A stretch of DNA of 64,000 nucleotides from Euryodendron excelsum (lineage: Eukaryota > Streptophyta > Magnoliopsida > Ericales > Pentaphylacaceae). Location: contig CM065394.1 in assembly GCA_033060915.1 (NCBI GenBank), positions 15,463,501 to 15,527,500 on the forward strand. The letters run 5' to 3'. Of the stretch, positions 1 to 11,800 are shown in pieces. The notes beneath the pieces are model-generated. The model did not search any database. It was not told the DNA's origin and worked only from the letters and a program-made list of their open reading frames with translations. A program made the translations under genes and the position numbers. Every line of letters starts with the position of its first letter. The first letter of the stretch is position 1.

Positions 1-734
1 CCCCTGTAATAATACATGCTCCCATAGCAATAACGTATTGGTTAAGGCATTTGCTCATATAATCTTATTACTATTCTCATGAAATGACCATTTTTACTAA
101 CACTTTTAGTGAGAATGGCTATTTTATTTCTCATGTGAAGAATGACCATTTCCACTTCTTTCATTCCAAGAAAGAATAAAAGTGAGAAATCTCTCATCAA
201 AAAAATTGAGTTAAAAGTGAGAAACCTCTTATCAAAAAAATTGAGCAGAACATTTGTGACAGGCTGACACTGTCAAAAAGGATTGCGAGAACAATCCACA
301 AAATAACTGGATTCTAACAACAATGGAACTCCCATGTCACTTCTTAAACGTACGTGGAAATGGGGATCCGACTTAGCTACTTGCTTTTGGTTTTGTTTCT
401 AGATAGATACAAACTATGTTCTTGCTTGCTTTAGAGCCTTTGAATGCGTATCATCTAATTTTTTGTCTATGTTCTGAGTTATTTTGTATATTTTGTTGTG
501 TTAGTCAGGATATACCCGATAGTCTTGTACTCAATGCTTATATCATCTATACTCTTCTTATTTACTAATCCAAAAAAAATAAAATGTAAATAGTTCTATC
601 TTTTCATAGTTGCTGGTAGTTAATTTTTTCTTTTTGTGGTTAATTTTGAATAATATTTATTTAAAAAATAATTACACAATAAAAATATCCATTTTCCTAC
701 ACACAACCCCTAATCTTGATGAATGTCAGATTTA
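1..734. other. AT-rich flank, no gene seen
   Basis: No open reading frame or RNA gene is recognised. A 35-bp segment is tandemly duplicated at 178-247 (unit AAAAGTGAGAAA...ATTGAG). From about 340 to 590 the plus strand is T-rich and ends in an A-rich tail after a run of TTGTAC and TTTACT words, which resembles the 3' end of a plant LINE. No coding part is left to confirm that, so it is only a suspicion. Confidence 0.5.
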
Positions 735-1320
735 ATTTTATTTTTTTTGATGGGAAATAATTATCATTAAGAAGCAGCTGAAAAGTAAAGCGACAGTAGA
801 GGAGATATAGACATAGGAACTTCCTCCGTCTGCAGTTGCTCCTCTGCAATATTGACAGCTAATCTAGTTCATGCATGAGCTACAAAATTCCCCTCCCTCC
901 TTACAGGAGAGCAACAACTATAAATAAAAGACTTAAGCTAAGTTCTTACCTCTTGAATCAGATTCCGTACCACTGACTTATTTCTATTTGATTTAGATAA
1001 AACTTGAATAAGCAGCAAAGAATCACATATTTCTAATACCCAACTCCTTTACAAAAATCAATGCCTTCAAAGATCCCAAAGCTTCAGCCACATAAGCACT
1101 TGAAATCATGTAACTCCTTTCTGATTTTGGCAGCAATAACTTCTCCCTTATAATCTCTAACAATTACCCCAATCCCTCCTCCAAGCTTCAAAATTTACCT
1201 TGTACACACCATCCACTCGGGGTATCTGCGACACTGGAGCGAATAATCATAGGAAACTTCTATACGCTCCCTTACATACTTTTTTGTAAAATCGAACACC
1301 TCTTTTGAAATAAAAAAAGG
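735..1320 (-). pseudogene. Decayed LINE 3' end with RNase H domain
   Basis: Read on the minus strand, this stretch gives fragments typical of the RNase H domain (RVT_3 type) at the end of plant LINE polyproteins: GVYKVNFEAW near 1200, GGGIGVIVRDYKGEVIAAK after a frame change near 1180, VAEALGSLKAL near 1085, and a GNFVAH...RLA block near 860-885. Several stops and at least two frameshifts break the frame. The minus-strand end at about 735-745 is an A-rich tail after TTTCCCATC, as expected for a LINE 3' terminus. The CACTA element begins only about 30 bp upstream (in LINE sense), so the LINE may have been its insertion target, but I did not find the other LINE half beyond 30,867. Confidence 0.7.
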
Positions 1321-1344
1321 GACATCATATTAACAAACTTTACT

Positions 1345-1347
1345 AGT
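1345..1347. repeat. Target-site duplication AGT, left
   Basis: The three bases before the CACTA terminus are AGT. The same triplet follows the right terminus at 30,865-30,867. A 3-bp duplication is the known insertion signature of CACTA/En-Spm elements. The chance of a random triplet match is about 1 in 64. Confidence 0.75.
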
Positions 1348-2215
1348 CACTACAACAATTTCAGACTTTTGCTATGAAATTTTTTGTCACAAGAAGTCAT
1401 ATTTTTGTCACAATAGACTTTTTGTGATGATAAAATTTTGTCACAAGCTTGTCACAAGAAGCTCATCATAATAAGTTTCTCGTGACAAAACTAGTAACTT
1501 GTCACAATAAGCAAATAAATGTAGTGACGGAAAGTTTTCATCACAATAACAATACAAATAGTGACAACATATTTCATCATAAAAAGTGCAATATTGTGTC
1601 ACCATATGCCTACTTTTGTCATAAAAAGTACGTTCCTAAGAAACATATTGTGACAAAAGTATTCGTCAAAATATGTGTGTGACCAAACGTTTTTGTCACA
1701 ATAAACCTATTAATGGTGACAAATGATCTCGTCAACATAGGTTTGTTATGTTGACAAATAGTGTTTGTCATTATAGGCTTTAAGCTCTTGTGACAGAATA
1801 ATTTGTCACAATAAGACAATTTATGGTGACGAATAAAATTGTCACAACTATATCGATTTATTATGACGAATCCATTTGTCACTATATATTTGACCTTGCT
1901 GGAATGAGAAATTTATGATGACGAATCTTGTTTGTGACAATAGATTTTAGCTCTTGTGACAAACAAAACTTGTCACCCTAAGACAATTTATGGCGACGAA
2001 CAAAATTGTCACAATTAGATCTATTTATTGTGACAAAATGATTTGTCACAATAGACTTTGTCTTATTTTAATAAGTTTATGATGACAAAAACCATTGTCA
2101 CAATAGGTTTATTTTAACCAATCAATTGCAGATGCCTATAGAGTCTATTGTGACAAAACATGTCACCAAAACCATTTGTTCTAACCGCTTTTAGTGACAA
2201 ATTCATTTGGTCACC
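1348..2215. repeat. Left terminus and subterminal repeats of the CACTA element
   Basis: After the terminal CACTACAACAA, the region is packed with a short motif close to TTTGTCACAATA or its complement TATTGTGACAAA, spaced every 20-40 bp and in both orientations (for example near 1403, 1500, 1695, 1800 and 2040). In En/Spm the TnpA protein binds such subterminal motifs to bring the ends together, so these are the likely binding sites of the element's small protein. The 70- and 87-residue open frames here only read through the repeats. Confidence 0.8.
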
Positions 2216-3136
2216 ACAAGCCTGCAATTACTTTCAAATAATTTTATTATATTTTTATGAAATATCTTGTTGGCTACCTGTGTGGACACATATAAATAGC
2301 AATCATATAAATTTCATTCTTCAAGTCTCAAATGAGATATCACTAAATAAAGAAAACAAACTCGCATTTTAAGTAGCAAACACCATTCATATTAAGTGAA
2401 AATCATTCTAGCAATTGTTTTAACTCTTGTCAGAAATTAAAATAAAATATCAATCTTTAATTGCTAAATTTAAAATATGATCAATGCAAAAATTGAAATC
2501 ATGTTGCTACCATTACAAGAAAATATAAGACATTAAAAGTCTTTGTACGAAAGCTAGAAGGAAAATCAACTTTGTTTTTAACTTCACCAATGCTGGATCA
2601 AAATACGCGAGAATCAAATCAAATCAGAGGTTGCACCTATCTGCCAAAACAAAAAAGAGATTGAAGTTAACTCTAAACCAGATAATTGTAGGCAAATGAT
2701 GATTAACTGTTTGAAAACTTAATCGCTAATGCTAACACAACAATTTTTAGAAAGAACTCAAAGATATTAGGTAGGACAATTTCCAACAAAGATAATTTTT
2801 CGAGAGAACACAAGCATAAAACTCTACCCAATTGGACCAAGGTTATTAAGGTGCACCATAGCTCCATGGTCTTGCTTTCAATGAATTAGATATTATATTA
2901 ATGTTCTCTCCCTTTTCCCCTATTAACTCCTTTTTTTTTCCTTCTTCTTTTTTTCTTTTTCTTTTATTTTCTTTTTCTCCACTCTCTTTCCTTTCCTTTC
3001 CTTGATTCTTTCTCTCATCTCTTGCTTTTCTTCTTCTTCTTCTTCTTCATCATGGTTGCTCACCAGCAACCTTTATTGCTGCAATTAGCAGCAATTGCAG
3101 CTGCTCCTCCCTTGCTACCCTAGGACCCAAAAAATG
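2216..3136. other. AT-rich CACTA interior with pyrimidine tract
   Basis: No gene is recognised. Positions 2890-3050 form a strong pyrimidine tract (TTTCTTTTTC and TTCTTCTTC words). It is followed by a short ATG-led reading frame at 3051 (MVAHQQPLLLQLAAIAAA) that stops after about 24 codons. That layout resembles the leader and first codons of a plant gene, so a captured fragment is possible, but it is too short to identify. Confidence 0.4.
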
Positions 3137-3435
3137 TAACACTTCCCCACACTTTACTCATTCACTCTCTAACTCTTTCTTTTCCTTTTCTTCATGAAAA
3201 TCAACCCAAAACAGAAAACAAAATTACAGAACACTGCTGCCACTGCCCATGGCAGCCCTATAATCATCTCAACTGAACACACTATTTTCTCAATTTTTAG
3301 TCCTTCTCTCACTCTACTTGTAACACCAAACCAGCACTTTAACCACACAGGGCAGCACCCCAAACACCACTAAACTACTGCCACAACACCCTCCACACAC
3401 ACCACTCAACTACTGCCACAACACCCTGCACACAA
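3137..3435. repeat. Internal 300-bp duplication, copy 1
   Basis: This segment (beginning CACTTCCCCACACTTTACTC at 3140) is nearly identical to 4575-4890 in the same orientation. The two copies diverge abruptly at 3436, where this copy runs directly into an inverted copy of the element's left terminus. The high identity suggests a recent rearrangement. It codes for nothing recognisable. The 64- and 78-residue minus-strand frames over the two copies are the same duplicated shadow. Confidence 0.75.
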
Positions 3436-3525
3436 AAATTTTTCATCACAAAAAGTCTGTTGTGACAAAAATATGACTTGTTGTGACAAAAAATTTCATA
3501 GCAAAAGCCCGAAATTGTTGTAGTG
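3436..3525. repeat. Inverted copy of the CACTA left terminus
   Basis: Read in reverse complement from 3525, this stretch starts CACTACAACAATTTC and follows the left end (1348-1437) for about 85 bp with only about four differences. It is a far better match to the left end than the element's own right end at 30,864. It is followed by ATT rather than AGT. It may be the right end of a 2.2-kb non-autonomous relative, or a rearranged duplicate of the left end. Confidence 0.8.
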
Positions 3526-4574
3526 ATTGTAATCTCCATCTATGATACTATTCAATTGAAACTCTCTCCTTTCAAACCCTGAAAGGTAAAGAAACTTGCA
3601 AAGAGTAAAAACCAAAAATAATTATACTAGCAAATCACTAATATAATTTAACAGGGCTTTCTTTTCAAATTAGAGAGCAAAAGTGAATCAAATTAATCAG
3701 AACTTTTGGAAATTCATAAAGTTGAAATGCCCTTAAAAGAGTCCCACCTTGTCCATTCGTCTGAACTCTCTCAACCCTAAGATGCTCATTACATATGCAG
3801 TAGAAGCTACCAATTTTTATCAACATAAGGGTCCATAGATTCCGGGCGTGCGTGCAATTATTTTTGGAAAATATTGTCCAACAATTATTATGCCCGTGGC
3901 GCAACAAGAGGGTTATTTTGTGTTTTAAATACAGAAACGATGTCACTCCACGCGAGTGGAAGGCTGCATATATTTGATCCTCAGACCCTACATTAACGGG
4001 AGTGTTGTGGGTTGGGTTGTCCAAGAATTAGTCTTTTCTTTTCTTTTTTTTTCCGTTTGTTCCACAAAAAATGCTAGCAGCCTATCTATCATTATTCCAT
4101 TATAGGTAAACTCTTGGTAGCATTTTGAGTATATTGAATTTCTTATTTCCTCTTGATTCTTGGATAAATAGAAATAATTATAATGATTAGGGAGCCAAAA
4201 ATTTATACTAAGGAGATACCTTTTTGTGTCTGGTCATATTAGAGCATGGCTCTATATTATAACCTCTCTTCTCTCTGCATGCAGGGAAAATTTATTTATG
4301 AAAAAAAGGGGTTCTAGCCAATGGAACTTAAATATTTGGAGCATTTATGGGGTTTTCTATTGCAAATGATTGTATTCACCAGAAAATGCTTTCTAATGTT
4401 TATTGATCCAGTTTATGACATGTCTTTCGTAAGTAGGCATGTTAAATCATCAGGTTTGGTTGGATATTTTCTTTCATCCAACCTATATCGTATATAATAG
4501 GGGTTGATTATGGGTCTAATTAATTTGGTTCCGCTGCCCAAATATGTACTAATCGTATGTGATTCTTATTAAAC
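3526..4574. other. Unrecognised CACTA interior segment
   Basis: No known gene is seen. A 119-codon open frame on the minus strand (3665-4024) has no recognisable domain and no homologous neighbour. Its composition (scattered Cys and His, no periodicity) gives no functional hint. It may be part of a captured host sequence or a chance frame. Confidence 0.35.
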
Positions 4575-4890
4575 ATCACTTCCCCACACTTTACTCATTC
4601 ACTCTCTAACTCTTTCTCGTCCTTTTCTTCATGAAAATCAACCCAAAACAGAAAACAAAATTACAGAACACTGCTGCCACTGCCCATGGCAGCCCTATAA
4701 TCATCTCACCCGAACACACTATTTTCTCAATTTTTAGTCTTTCTCTCACTCTACTTGTAACACCAAACCACCACTTTAACCACACAGGGCAACACCCCAA
4801 ACACCACTCAACTACTGCCACAACACCCTGCACACACACCACTCAACTGCTGCCACAACACCCTGCACACACACCACTCAGCCAACCAAT
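4575..4890. repeat. Internal 300-bp duplication, copy 2
   Basis: Second copy of the 3137-3435 segment, same orientation, with a few substitutions. Its end carries an extra short tandem repeat of CTGCCACAACACCCTGCACA (near 4815 and 4850). Confidence 0.75.
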
Positions 4891-6057
4891 TCACAGTGTT
4901 CTAATAAAATTATAACACCACTCAACAAGCTTTGATATACCCACAAACGCCAAACACACCCAAATCTCCTCTTCTTACTCTATGAATTGAACCCAATTCG
5001 AAAACCCATATTACAAAATAATTAGGAAAGATGGCAATTTTCACCAAATCTGACCATCAAAATCCCCAAGTTTAATATAGCAAACTCACAACATAAAGGA
5101 GAACTTTTGGCACAAAAATCAAAAAATCAAGATTCAATATAAATAGAAATGCTAACTGATAAACATTTGAAAGGACAAAATAAAAGTAGGACGATTAAGT
5201 AGTAGCTAGGGTCAGTACCCTTTTTCGAGTTCCTTACAGGAAACAAAAATATCAGCTTAACACTCATTGTAGTTTAAGCAACAGTTGGATCTAAACATAA
5301 CATTCAGGCAAAGAAGCAACGAGATGTTCTTAGAACTTCAAATCAGAATGACCCAATTCATGTTTTTGATAAATGGAAATATCTAAACAATCACGGTAGC
5401 TACTTTCCAAGTAACCACAATTCAACACACAAAATTAATTTCATCAAACACCTCACAAAACAAATGTAGATAGATTAGCATTTGGAGTCATTAACCGACT
5501 GCTGTATGAGCAATAATGAAATTTTGCAAGCTTTCATGAAGTATACACATAACCTATATGGCTACTGGCCTAAACTAGTACCCAGTGGTTAAGCTTAGCT
5601 CATTCCCTATAACCAATTACCTATACAAGAAATCATATAAAAATGTGCTAATTATCAGATGGGCACAAAGAATTCTTATCCAATTAAATAAAAGACAAAT
5701 ATACCATTAGATGCCTACATAATTTTGCATCATTCAAAATAAATTAGAAAACAGGGGGACAACAATCAGCATAAATCACAACTATTGAAGATAAGAAAAA
5801 GTAATTATGCTGATATGTGCTTCTATAGTATTAACTCAATGATCCTACTTATCATGAAGGCAAATAACACCCACGACTAAAATATAAAGACAAATTAGGT
5901 TATCTGGGCCAAAATAGAATGCTATAGCTTTCAAAAGACAAACAGAGCAAAATTAGTTTTAGCCAATTTCCTCAAAAGATAAACTAACACCTTATAGATT
6001 TAAACATTAAAATATAAAACATATAAAAAATGAGTTACCATAAAGTGAACTAGAAGC
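4891..6057. other. Non-coding CACTA interior downstream of the small gene
   Basis: AT-rich sequence with no recognisable gene or repeat. Because the small CACTA gene ends at 6058 on the minus strand, this stretch should hold its 3' untranslated region and poly(A) site. I cannot pick a convincing signal. Confidence 0.4.
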
Positions 6058-7718
6058 TCATGCCCCATCAAGTCGTGCAACCAATGTCTGGACTAGCTCT
6101 TGGAGATCACTTTGTGATTGTCGTAATTGTTGTACCTCATCATAAAACTGTTGAGCTCGTCTCTCAGCCTCATCAGCCCTCTGTGCCTGGATGCGTGCTG
6201 CCCCTCCTGATGTAGTACATCTAGCAGTTCTCACCCCATACCCGAGCCCACGGGCATAGCCAGATTTTGTCCTCCCCAAAACTTCCTCACGAATATAATC
6301 CTCTGTTAGTTCAACACCTCCTTCCACCGTTGGATGTGAGCGAAGAGTTTGCATCTGCTCCTGTAGTTTCAGGGTAATAAAAAAATTCACTAAATTAGTA
6401 CTTATTAAAGTACATTACTAAAATGTATTTACAATATCTTACATAATTCTGCTCAGCTCGCGGATGGACCCATGTGCCATCCTTCTTACGATGAGTATCA
6501 TAATCCAAATCCAGTTGAGTAGGCTCTCGAGGTATTTCTGAATTTTCCTATTTTATTCAAGAAAGAACATAAATGCAATAAATTTTGCTAAGTACTATTA
6601 CTAATTGAAATGAATTTTAGGTAGTAATAGTATTGTGGGTTTCATAACTATTGGTTTTGGAATCATACCATTTCATATAAACGCTGGCTATAGGACTTAG
6701 AACCTGAAGTGTGTGGGACTTCAGACTTTAACCGTTTGTTCTCGTTTACCTTGCTTTGTGACTGCATTAAACATTAAAGTAAACTATTAGTATGTTCAAT
6801 ATATAATAATGTTCATTCAACCAAAATGAAATGTATATCACACCTTGAACTCCTCACTCTCAAAATGCTCGCATAAAGGAATCCAATCATGAAGCTCAAC
6901 ATTTGTTGGGGGATGTTCACGTGCCTCCTCTAGGGTACGAAACTTCTTGTAGTGCAAATGGCATCGATACTTAAATTGCCTGAAACGCGTGCCCATTGAT
7001 GCATCAACGACCTCTCTTGCATGTGGGTCTTCAAGATTTATCTCAAATTCACTCTACAAACAAATTGAATAATTCACAGCAGTAGCAATACTAAATAATA
7101 ATTCTACGTTACTATAATGTAATCAAAACTAGCTAATGATTTCATAAAATCTTTTCAAGTAATTACCTCGAGGCGTTGAAACAAGGGTTCCTTCAAAGCA
7201 GGAGTCATGTCTTTCCAATAGAAAACACGAAGTGGAGCAAGTAAGCCAATGACAACACCTACCTCCATCTTAAATATCTTTTCTTGAGGCCCCACAGGTA
7301 ACCATCTCTCTTTAGGGAAAAGAACTCCCTGTATCTTACCCCCAGACTTCAACCTCTTCTTAACCTCAAATCCAATTGCCACACCACGACCTCTCTTAGA
7401 TGTGTTAGAAGCTGCAAGGGGAAAAAAAATTAAATGTAGTATGAAAATTTCATGGATAATTATTGAACATCTATCCATTGCCTAATGAAAATGGTAACCT
7501 ATAATTATGTAAATAAAAATGAATTGGACTTTGTGAGGAAAGAAAAATTACTTACCTACGTTACTATTAGTACCAATGGGTGTTGTAGGTGGCTGGGAGC
7601 CACTTGTTGATCTGGGTGACTGAGGACCCACTGATGTGGGCTTAGATAGATCTCGATCCATTACAGTATGATGCACAGACGTTGGTGCACGGACTCTCTT
7701 AGAGTGACCAGGTGCCAT
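6058..7718 (-). CDS. CACTA accessory transposase gene, PF03004 (Ptta/En/Spm) type
   Basis: Six predicted exons on the minus strand: 7556-7718, 7411-7167, 7053-6844, 6761-6669, 6547-6443 and 6360-6058. All junctions are GT/AG and the phases fit, giving an uninterrupted frame of about 372 residues from ATG at 7718 to the stop at 6058. Exon 1 is basic and Ser/Thr/Pro-rich. Exons 2 and 3 carry the conserved core of plant Ptta/En/Spm transposases: a GVAIGFEVKKR block, a V-G-x2-APL block, then FRQFKYRCHLHYKKF. Exon 6 encodes a Gln/Glu-rich coiled-coil tail (RADEAERRAQQFYDEVQQL). In En/Spm the small protein binds the subterminal repeats and assists the large transposase; that role is inferred here. 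It lies just downstream of the large transposase on the same strand, as in other CACTA elements. Exon borders are my prediction; no transcript was available. Confidence 0.82.
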
Positions 7719-8632
7719 GATCAACAAACCTTTAATAAATAGAGTAGTTTCATTCCCATAACATCAAAATTGAATTAGCATATGTGCATGAAAAATGTAT
7801 GGTAACAAATTAAATTTTCATGCTCACCTTAAGATCTTCAACATATTATTTATATCAGTTATGCAACTAAAGTGCATGAGGATCTGTCAAAGAAATTGGA
7901 AGAATAACTGAACTATTATAATAAAAGAAGCTGAAAAGAATGTTATTTCTTGGTACTCTTATTCACATATAGGAGAAAAATTATATATCACAAATGCTGG
8001 CAGAGTTTTCTACACCTGGGATTTCAAGTCATTCTAAGCTATTACGTTCCTTGAGAGTGGCAAGTATAAAAGGAAGCTGCCTCTATCAAATATTTTGATT
8101 TTTGGGATGATCATTATCAATTCATTCCCCATCCAAAGTTGTTGGGATCAGGAGGTAGAAGACACTCCTATGTTTTGTTTGTGTGAAAAATTGAAGAGCT
8201 TAAAAAGAGAGCTAAGCTTACTAAATAAGAGGGGCCCATAAATATCTCAGGAATGGTAAAAAAACTCTTAGAAATCTGAATTGGAAAGAATTCAAGTGCA
8301 CATTAATGAACACCCTAGTTACTCTCTCCTATGCAACAAACACATGCATGCAAAACATATCAAATAAGATCATGACATATCCATTAATATTTTATCTCAT
8401 ACCACGAATCCACTACAAAAAATTCCTATTCAAACAAACCTAAAATACAAAAGATAGCTCTCAAATGATATATGAAATGACCTTTCAATTTGCTTGAAAA
8501 GGTTTGAGGAAACATTGACCAGGCACATAAGAAATAAGAGCAGTAAATTGAACCATCATTTCCTAAAGACCACTCAATGTGGAAAACTAAAAATCCTTAT
8601 AGACTCCTAAACTAATACAGGGAACCTACAAT
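7719..8632 (-). other. Spacer or intron upstream of the small CACTA gene
   Basis: Between the ATG at 7718 and the leader-like segment at 8680 there is no transposon coding sequence. An acceptor-like TTTATTAAAG lies just upstream of the ATG (about 7733), so this may be an intron in the leader. On the plus strand at about 8084-8184 a short open stretch reads IKYFDFWDDHYQFIPHPKLL and goes on through a GSGGRRHSYVLF block. It looks protein-like rather than random and may be a captured exon, but I do not recognise the family. Confidence 0.35.
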
Positions 8633-8679
8633 TTATAACACAACATGGTAGGCAATAATAAGTTGAGAGAAAAGCTTAC

Positions 8680-8800
8680 TTCATCAAGTGAACAATGAAG
8701 AGAGATGGCAACAGATTGCTCACAAAGCATTCCCTGCTCTAATTGTATAAACATCCAAGTCACTAACATTAATATCATAAACTTGTCATTAAATAGAAAA
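8680..8800 (-). other. Putative non-coding leader exon of the small gene
   Basis: The minus strand here matches a segment at 16,311-16,400, upstream of the large transposase. Both carry TTGTGAGCAATC, then CATTG near their 3' side, and end at a plausible donor (GAA|GTAAGC at 8680; CAA|GTATGA at 16,311). This suggests that each gene has its own copy of the same 5' leader exon. The evidence is sequence similarity plus donor motifs only. Confidence 0.45.
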
Positions 8801-8832
8801 TTAAAGAATACCAAAAAATAAGTTTGATTATG

Positions 8833-11800
8833 TTATATATGGTCACACTGTACATCATCATAATCATCATCACCATCATCATCCTCCTCCTCCTCCTCCT
8901 CATTGTTGTCACCATCTTTCTCATTGTCAGTGCCATCATCGGTGTTATAATCAATTATAGTATCATCTTCCTCATCGACCACATCATCATCAAAAGTATC
9001 GTCCAATGAAACAAAGTCAGTCCTTGGAAGTATCACATCGGCATCAACTTGGTCTGGGCTAACATCTGTTCGACACAATGGGCTCACGTTTCCATCATCA
9101 AATTCGGCAATTTCGTTTCTATTGTCTGAATCAATTTGTTGATACGGCTCATCATTGAGAATCGTCCCTTCATCATCATCATTCTCTTCTTTCTCTAGAA
9201 CCTCATATAAGTTTCTAGGATATGTCTTATGCACAATTTTCCAATTATCACCATTCTTTATGTCATTAACATAAAAAGCTTGCTCTGCTTGAGTTGCCAA
9301 CACAAAAGGGTCATCCATGTACCATCCACGGGAGACGTTAATAGTGATCAAGTGGCCTTCTTTCTTTATTCCAGTATTTTTATTACCAAAGTCCCACCAG
9401 TCACACTTGAACATAAACACACGCTTTCCATGGCAATATTCTAACTCAATAATATCTGTTAACACACCGTAGAAATCAACTTCCTCTGATTGATGTTCGC
9501 CTTTGACAACAATTCCACTATTTTGAGTATGATGATATTTATCACGATCCACAGTGTGGAACCTAATCCCATTGACAACTATGCCAGTATATTGTGTGAT
9601 TCGTTGATCTGGACCTAACCCTAGTACATAAAGAGGGTCTTTGGATCCAATTAAACCATTCTCATGCAACTTTAAAGTCTGTCACATGCAAAATTGAATA
9701 TATTACACAAATGTATTAGATATGAAAGGCAAAATCAAACTCAATCGAATACAAAGGCTTACGTGGTTTGCAAACCAAGAAGGGAAATTCTCTTGGTGCC
9801 TCTGTTGTACATTGATGGTGCTCTCTTTTTGGATATCTTCCATGTGTTTGCTATTTATAGATTTATAGAAGAATAAGATCTAATTAATAAATGCATTTAT
9901 GATTTTGATTACTAAAAAACCATAGGAAGATAGTTAACTTACTCTAAATAGGAATTTATTTCATGACAATTGTGAAGCACATACCACTGAAGCTTTTTAA
10001 GATCAGATAAGGATAAAACATCATAGATTGGAGCTCCTAAAATCCTTGCCTTTTGTGTGAAAACAGAAAATCCACCACATATTTTCGCTTGAACGCCATC
10101 ATAATTTCTTTCTTCTCGGTTGAATCTTGTCTCAACACCACGCAAGTACATAGAACAAAAGTTAAGACATTCTTTGTCAGCGTATGCTTCAGCAATTGAA
10201 CCTTCCGGGCGGGCTTTATTACGCACAGAGCGCTTAAGCTTACCCAAAAACCTATAATATATTAACATCAAAGCAATAAACATATTTAATAAACTTTTCA
10301 AAAGATTATACCATCCAAATTGGATGTAAACATATGAAATCACCTTTCAACGGAGTACATCCATTGGTACTGAACTGGCCTGCCTAATTCTGTCTCAAGT
10401 GGCAAGTGAATTGCTAAGTGGACCATAATAACGAAGAATGATGGTGGATATATCATCTCGAGCTTACATAATATTATGGCAATGTCATTTTTTAACTGCT
10501 TTAAGACCATTGTATCCAATGTTTTTGAACACAACTGCTTAAAGAAATGGCTCAACTCAGATAACACATTGTATACATCCTTTCTTAAGTACCCTTGAGC
10601 TGCAACTGGAAGTAAACGTTGTATGAACACATGGTAATCATGGCTTTTCATCCCTGATATTTTGCAATCTCTAGTATTGACACAACGAGATAAGTTTGAT
10701 GCGTACCCATCGGGGAGCTTAACAGAGTCCAACCATTCACAAAATTTCCTTCTCTCAGGTAAAGCTAATGTATAGCATGCAGGTGGGATTAAAAACCTAT
10801 TACCATCTCGCTTTAGATGTAGTTCCTCTCTTATTCCCATTAGCTCCAAATCTATGCGAGCCTTCATGGAATCTTTCGTTTTACCCTCAATATTCATCAA
10901 TGTCCCCAGCACATTCTCACATATATTCTTCTCTATATGCATGACATCTAAATTGTGTCGCAGTTTTAGTGTCCGCCAATAAGGCAATTCAAAAAATATA
11001 CTTTTTTTTGTCCAATTCAATTCTTGTTTTGTACGTTTTCGCTTCCTTTTATTCGGTGGATTCCCCCATGTAACATTATTAGGAATATGAGTTAGTTGCC
11101 CGAGCACATCATCCCCTAACAACATCTTAAGTTCTGACCTTTTCTTTGGCTTACCATCAAATTTTTTGCTTCGTCGCCAAACATGGTTGTCATCCAAGTA
11201 TCAACGATGTCCCATGTAACATTGCTTTTGCCCATTCTTCAACCTAAGCGAACATGTATCCTTGTTGCAAATTGGACATGCTAGTTTCCTTTTTGTGCTC
11301 CACCCAGATAACATTGCATAAGCAGGAAAGTCATTTATGGTCCACACTACACCAGCATGTAACTGAAATGTCTTACCACTGTATGCATCATATGTCTCCA
11401 CACCATTCTCCCATAATTCTTTCAACTCATCTATCAATGGTTGTAAATAAACATCAATATCATTTCCAGGAGACTCTGGTCCAGGTATAAGCAAGGACAT
11501 CATGAAGAAGTGCTCTTTCATACATTTCCAAGGTGGCAAATTGTAAGGCATAAGAACCACTGGCCACATACTGTAACTACTGCTCATATTTCCAAATGGA
11601 TTGAATCCATCACTTGCTAACCCAAGTCGAACATTGCGAGGATCTTGAGCAAACCACTCATGCTCCTTATCAAAATCTTGCCATGCTTTAGCATCAGCAG
11701 GATGCCTAATTTTATTCTCTTCTTGGACATGCTTCTCTTTATGCCACCTCATATCCTCAGCTGTCTTCTTTGACATAAATAATCTTTGAAGCCTGTATTT

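Noticed and set aside
1449..2372. Three short frames (60-90 residues) at the left CACTA end
   Set aside because: They read through the subterminal motif repeats, with His/Asn/Thr bias from GTCACAATA.
3665..4024. 119-residue minus-strand frame as a gene
   Set aside because: No domain, no splice or promoter signals, no related copy. Kept only as a remark.
8824..9009. 61-residue plus-strand frame rich in Ile and Leu, like a membrane segment
   Set aside because: It is the antisense of the acidic Asp/Glu tail of the transposase (GAT/GAC/GAA codons read as ATC/ATT/CTC).
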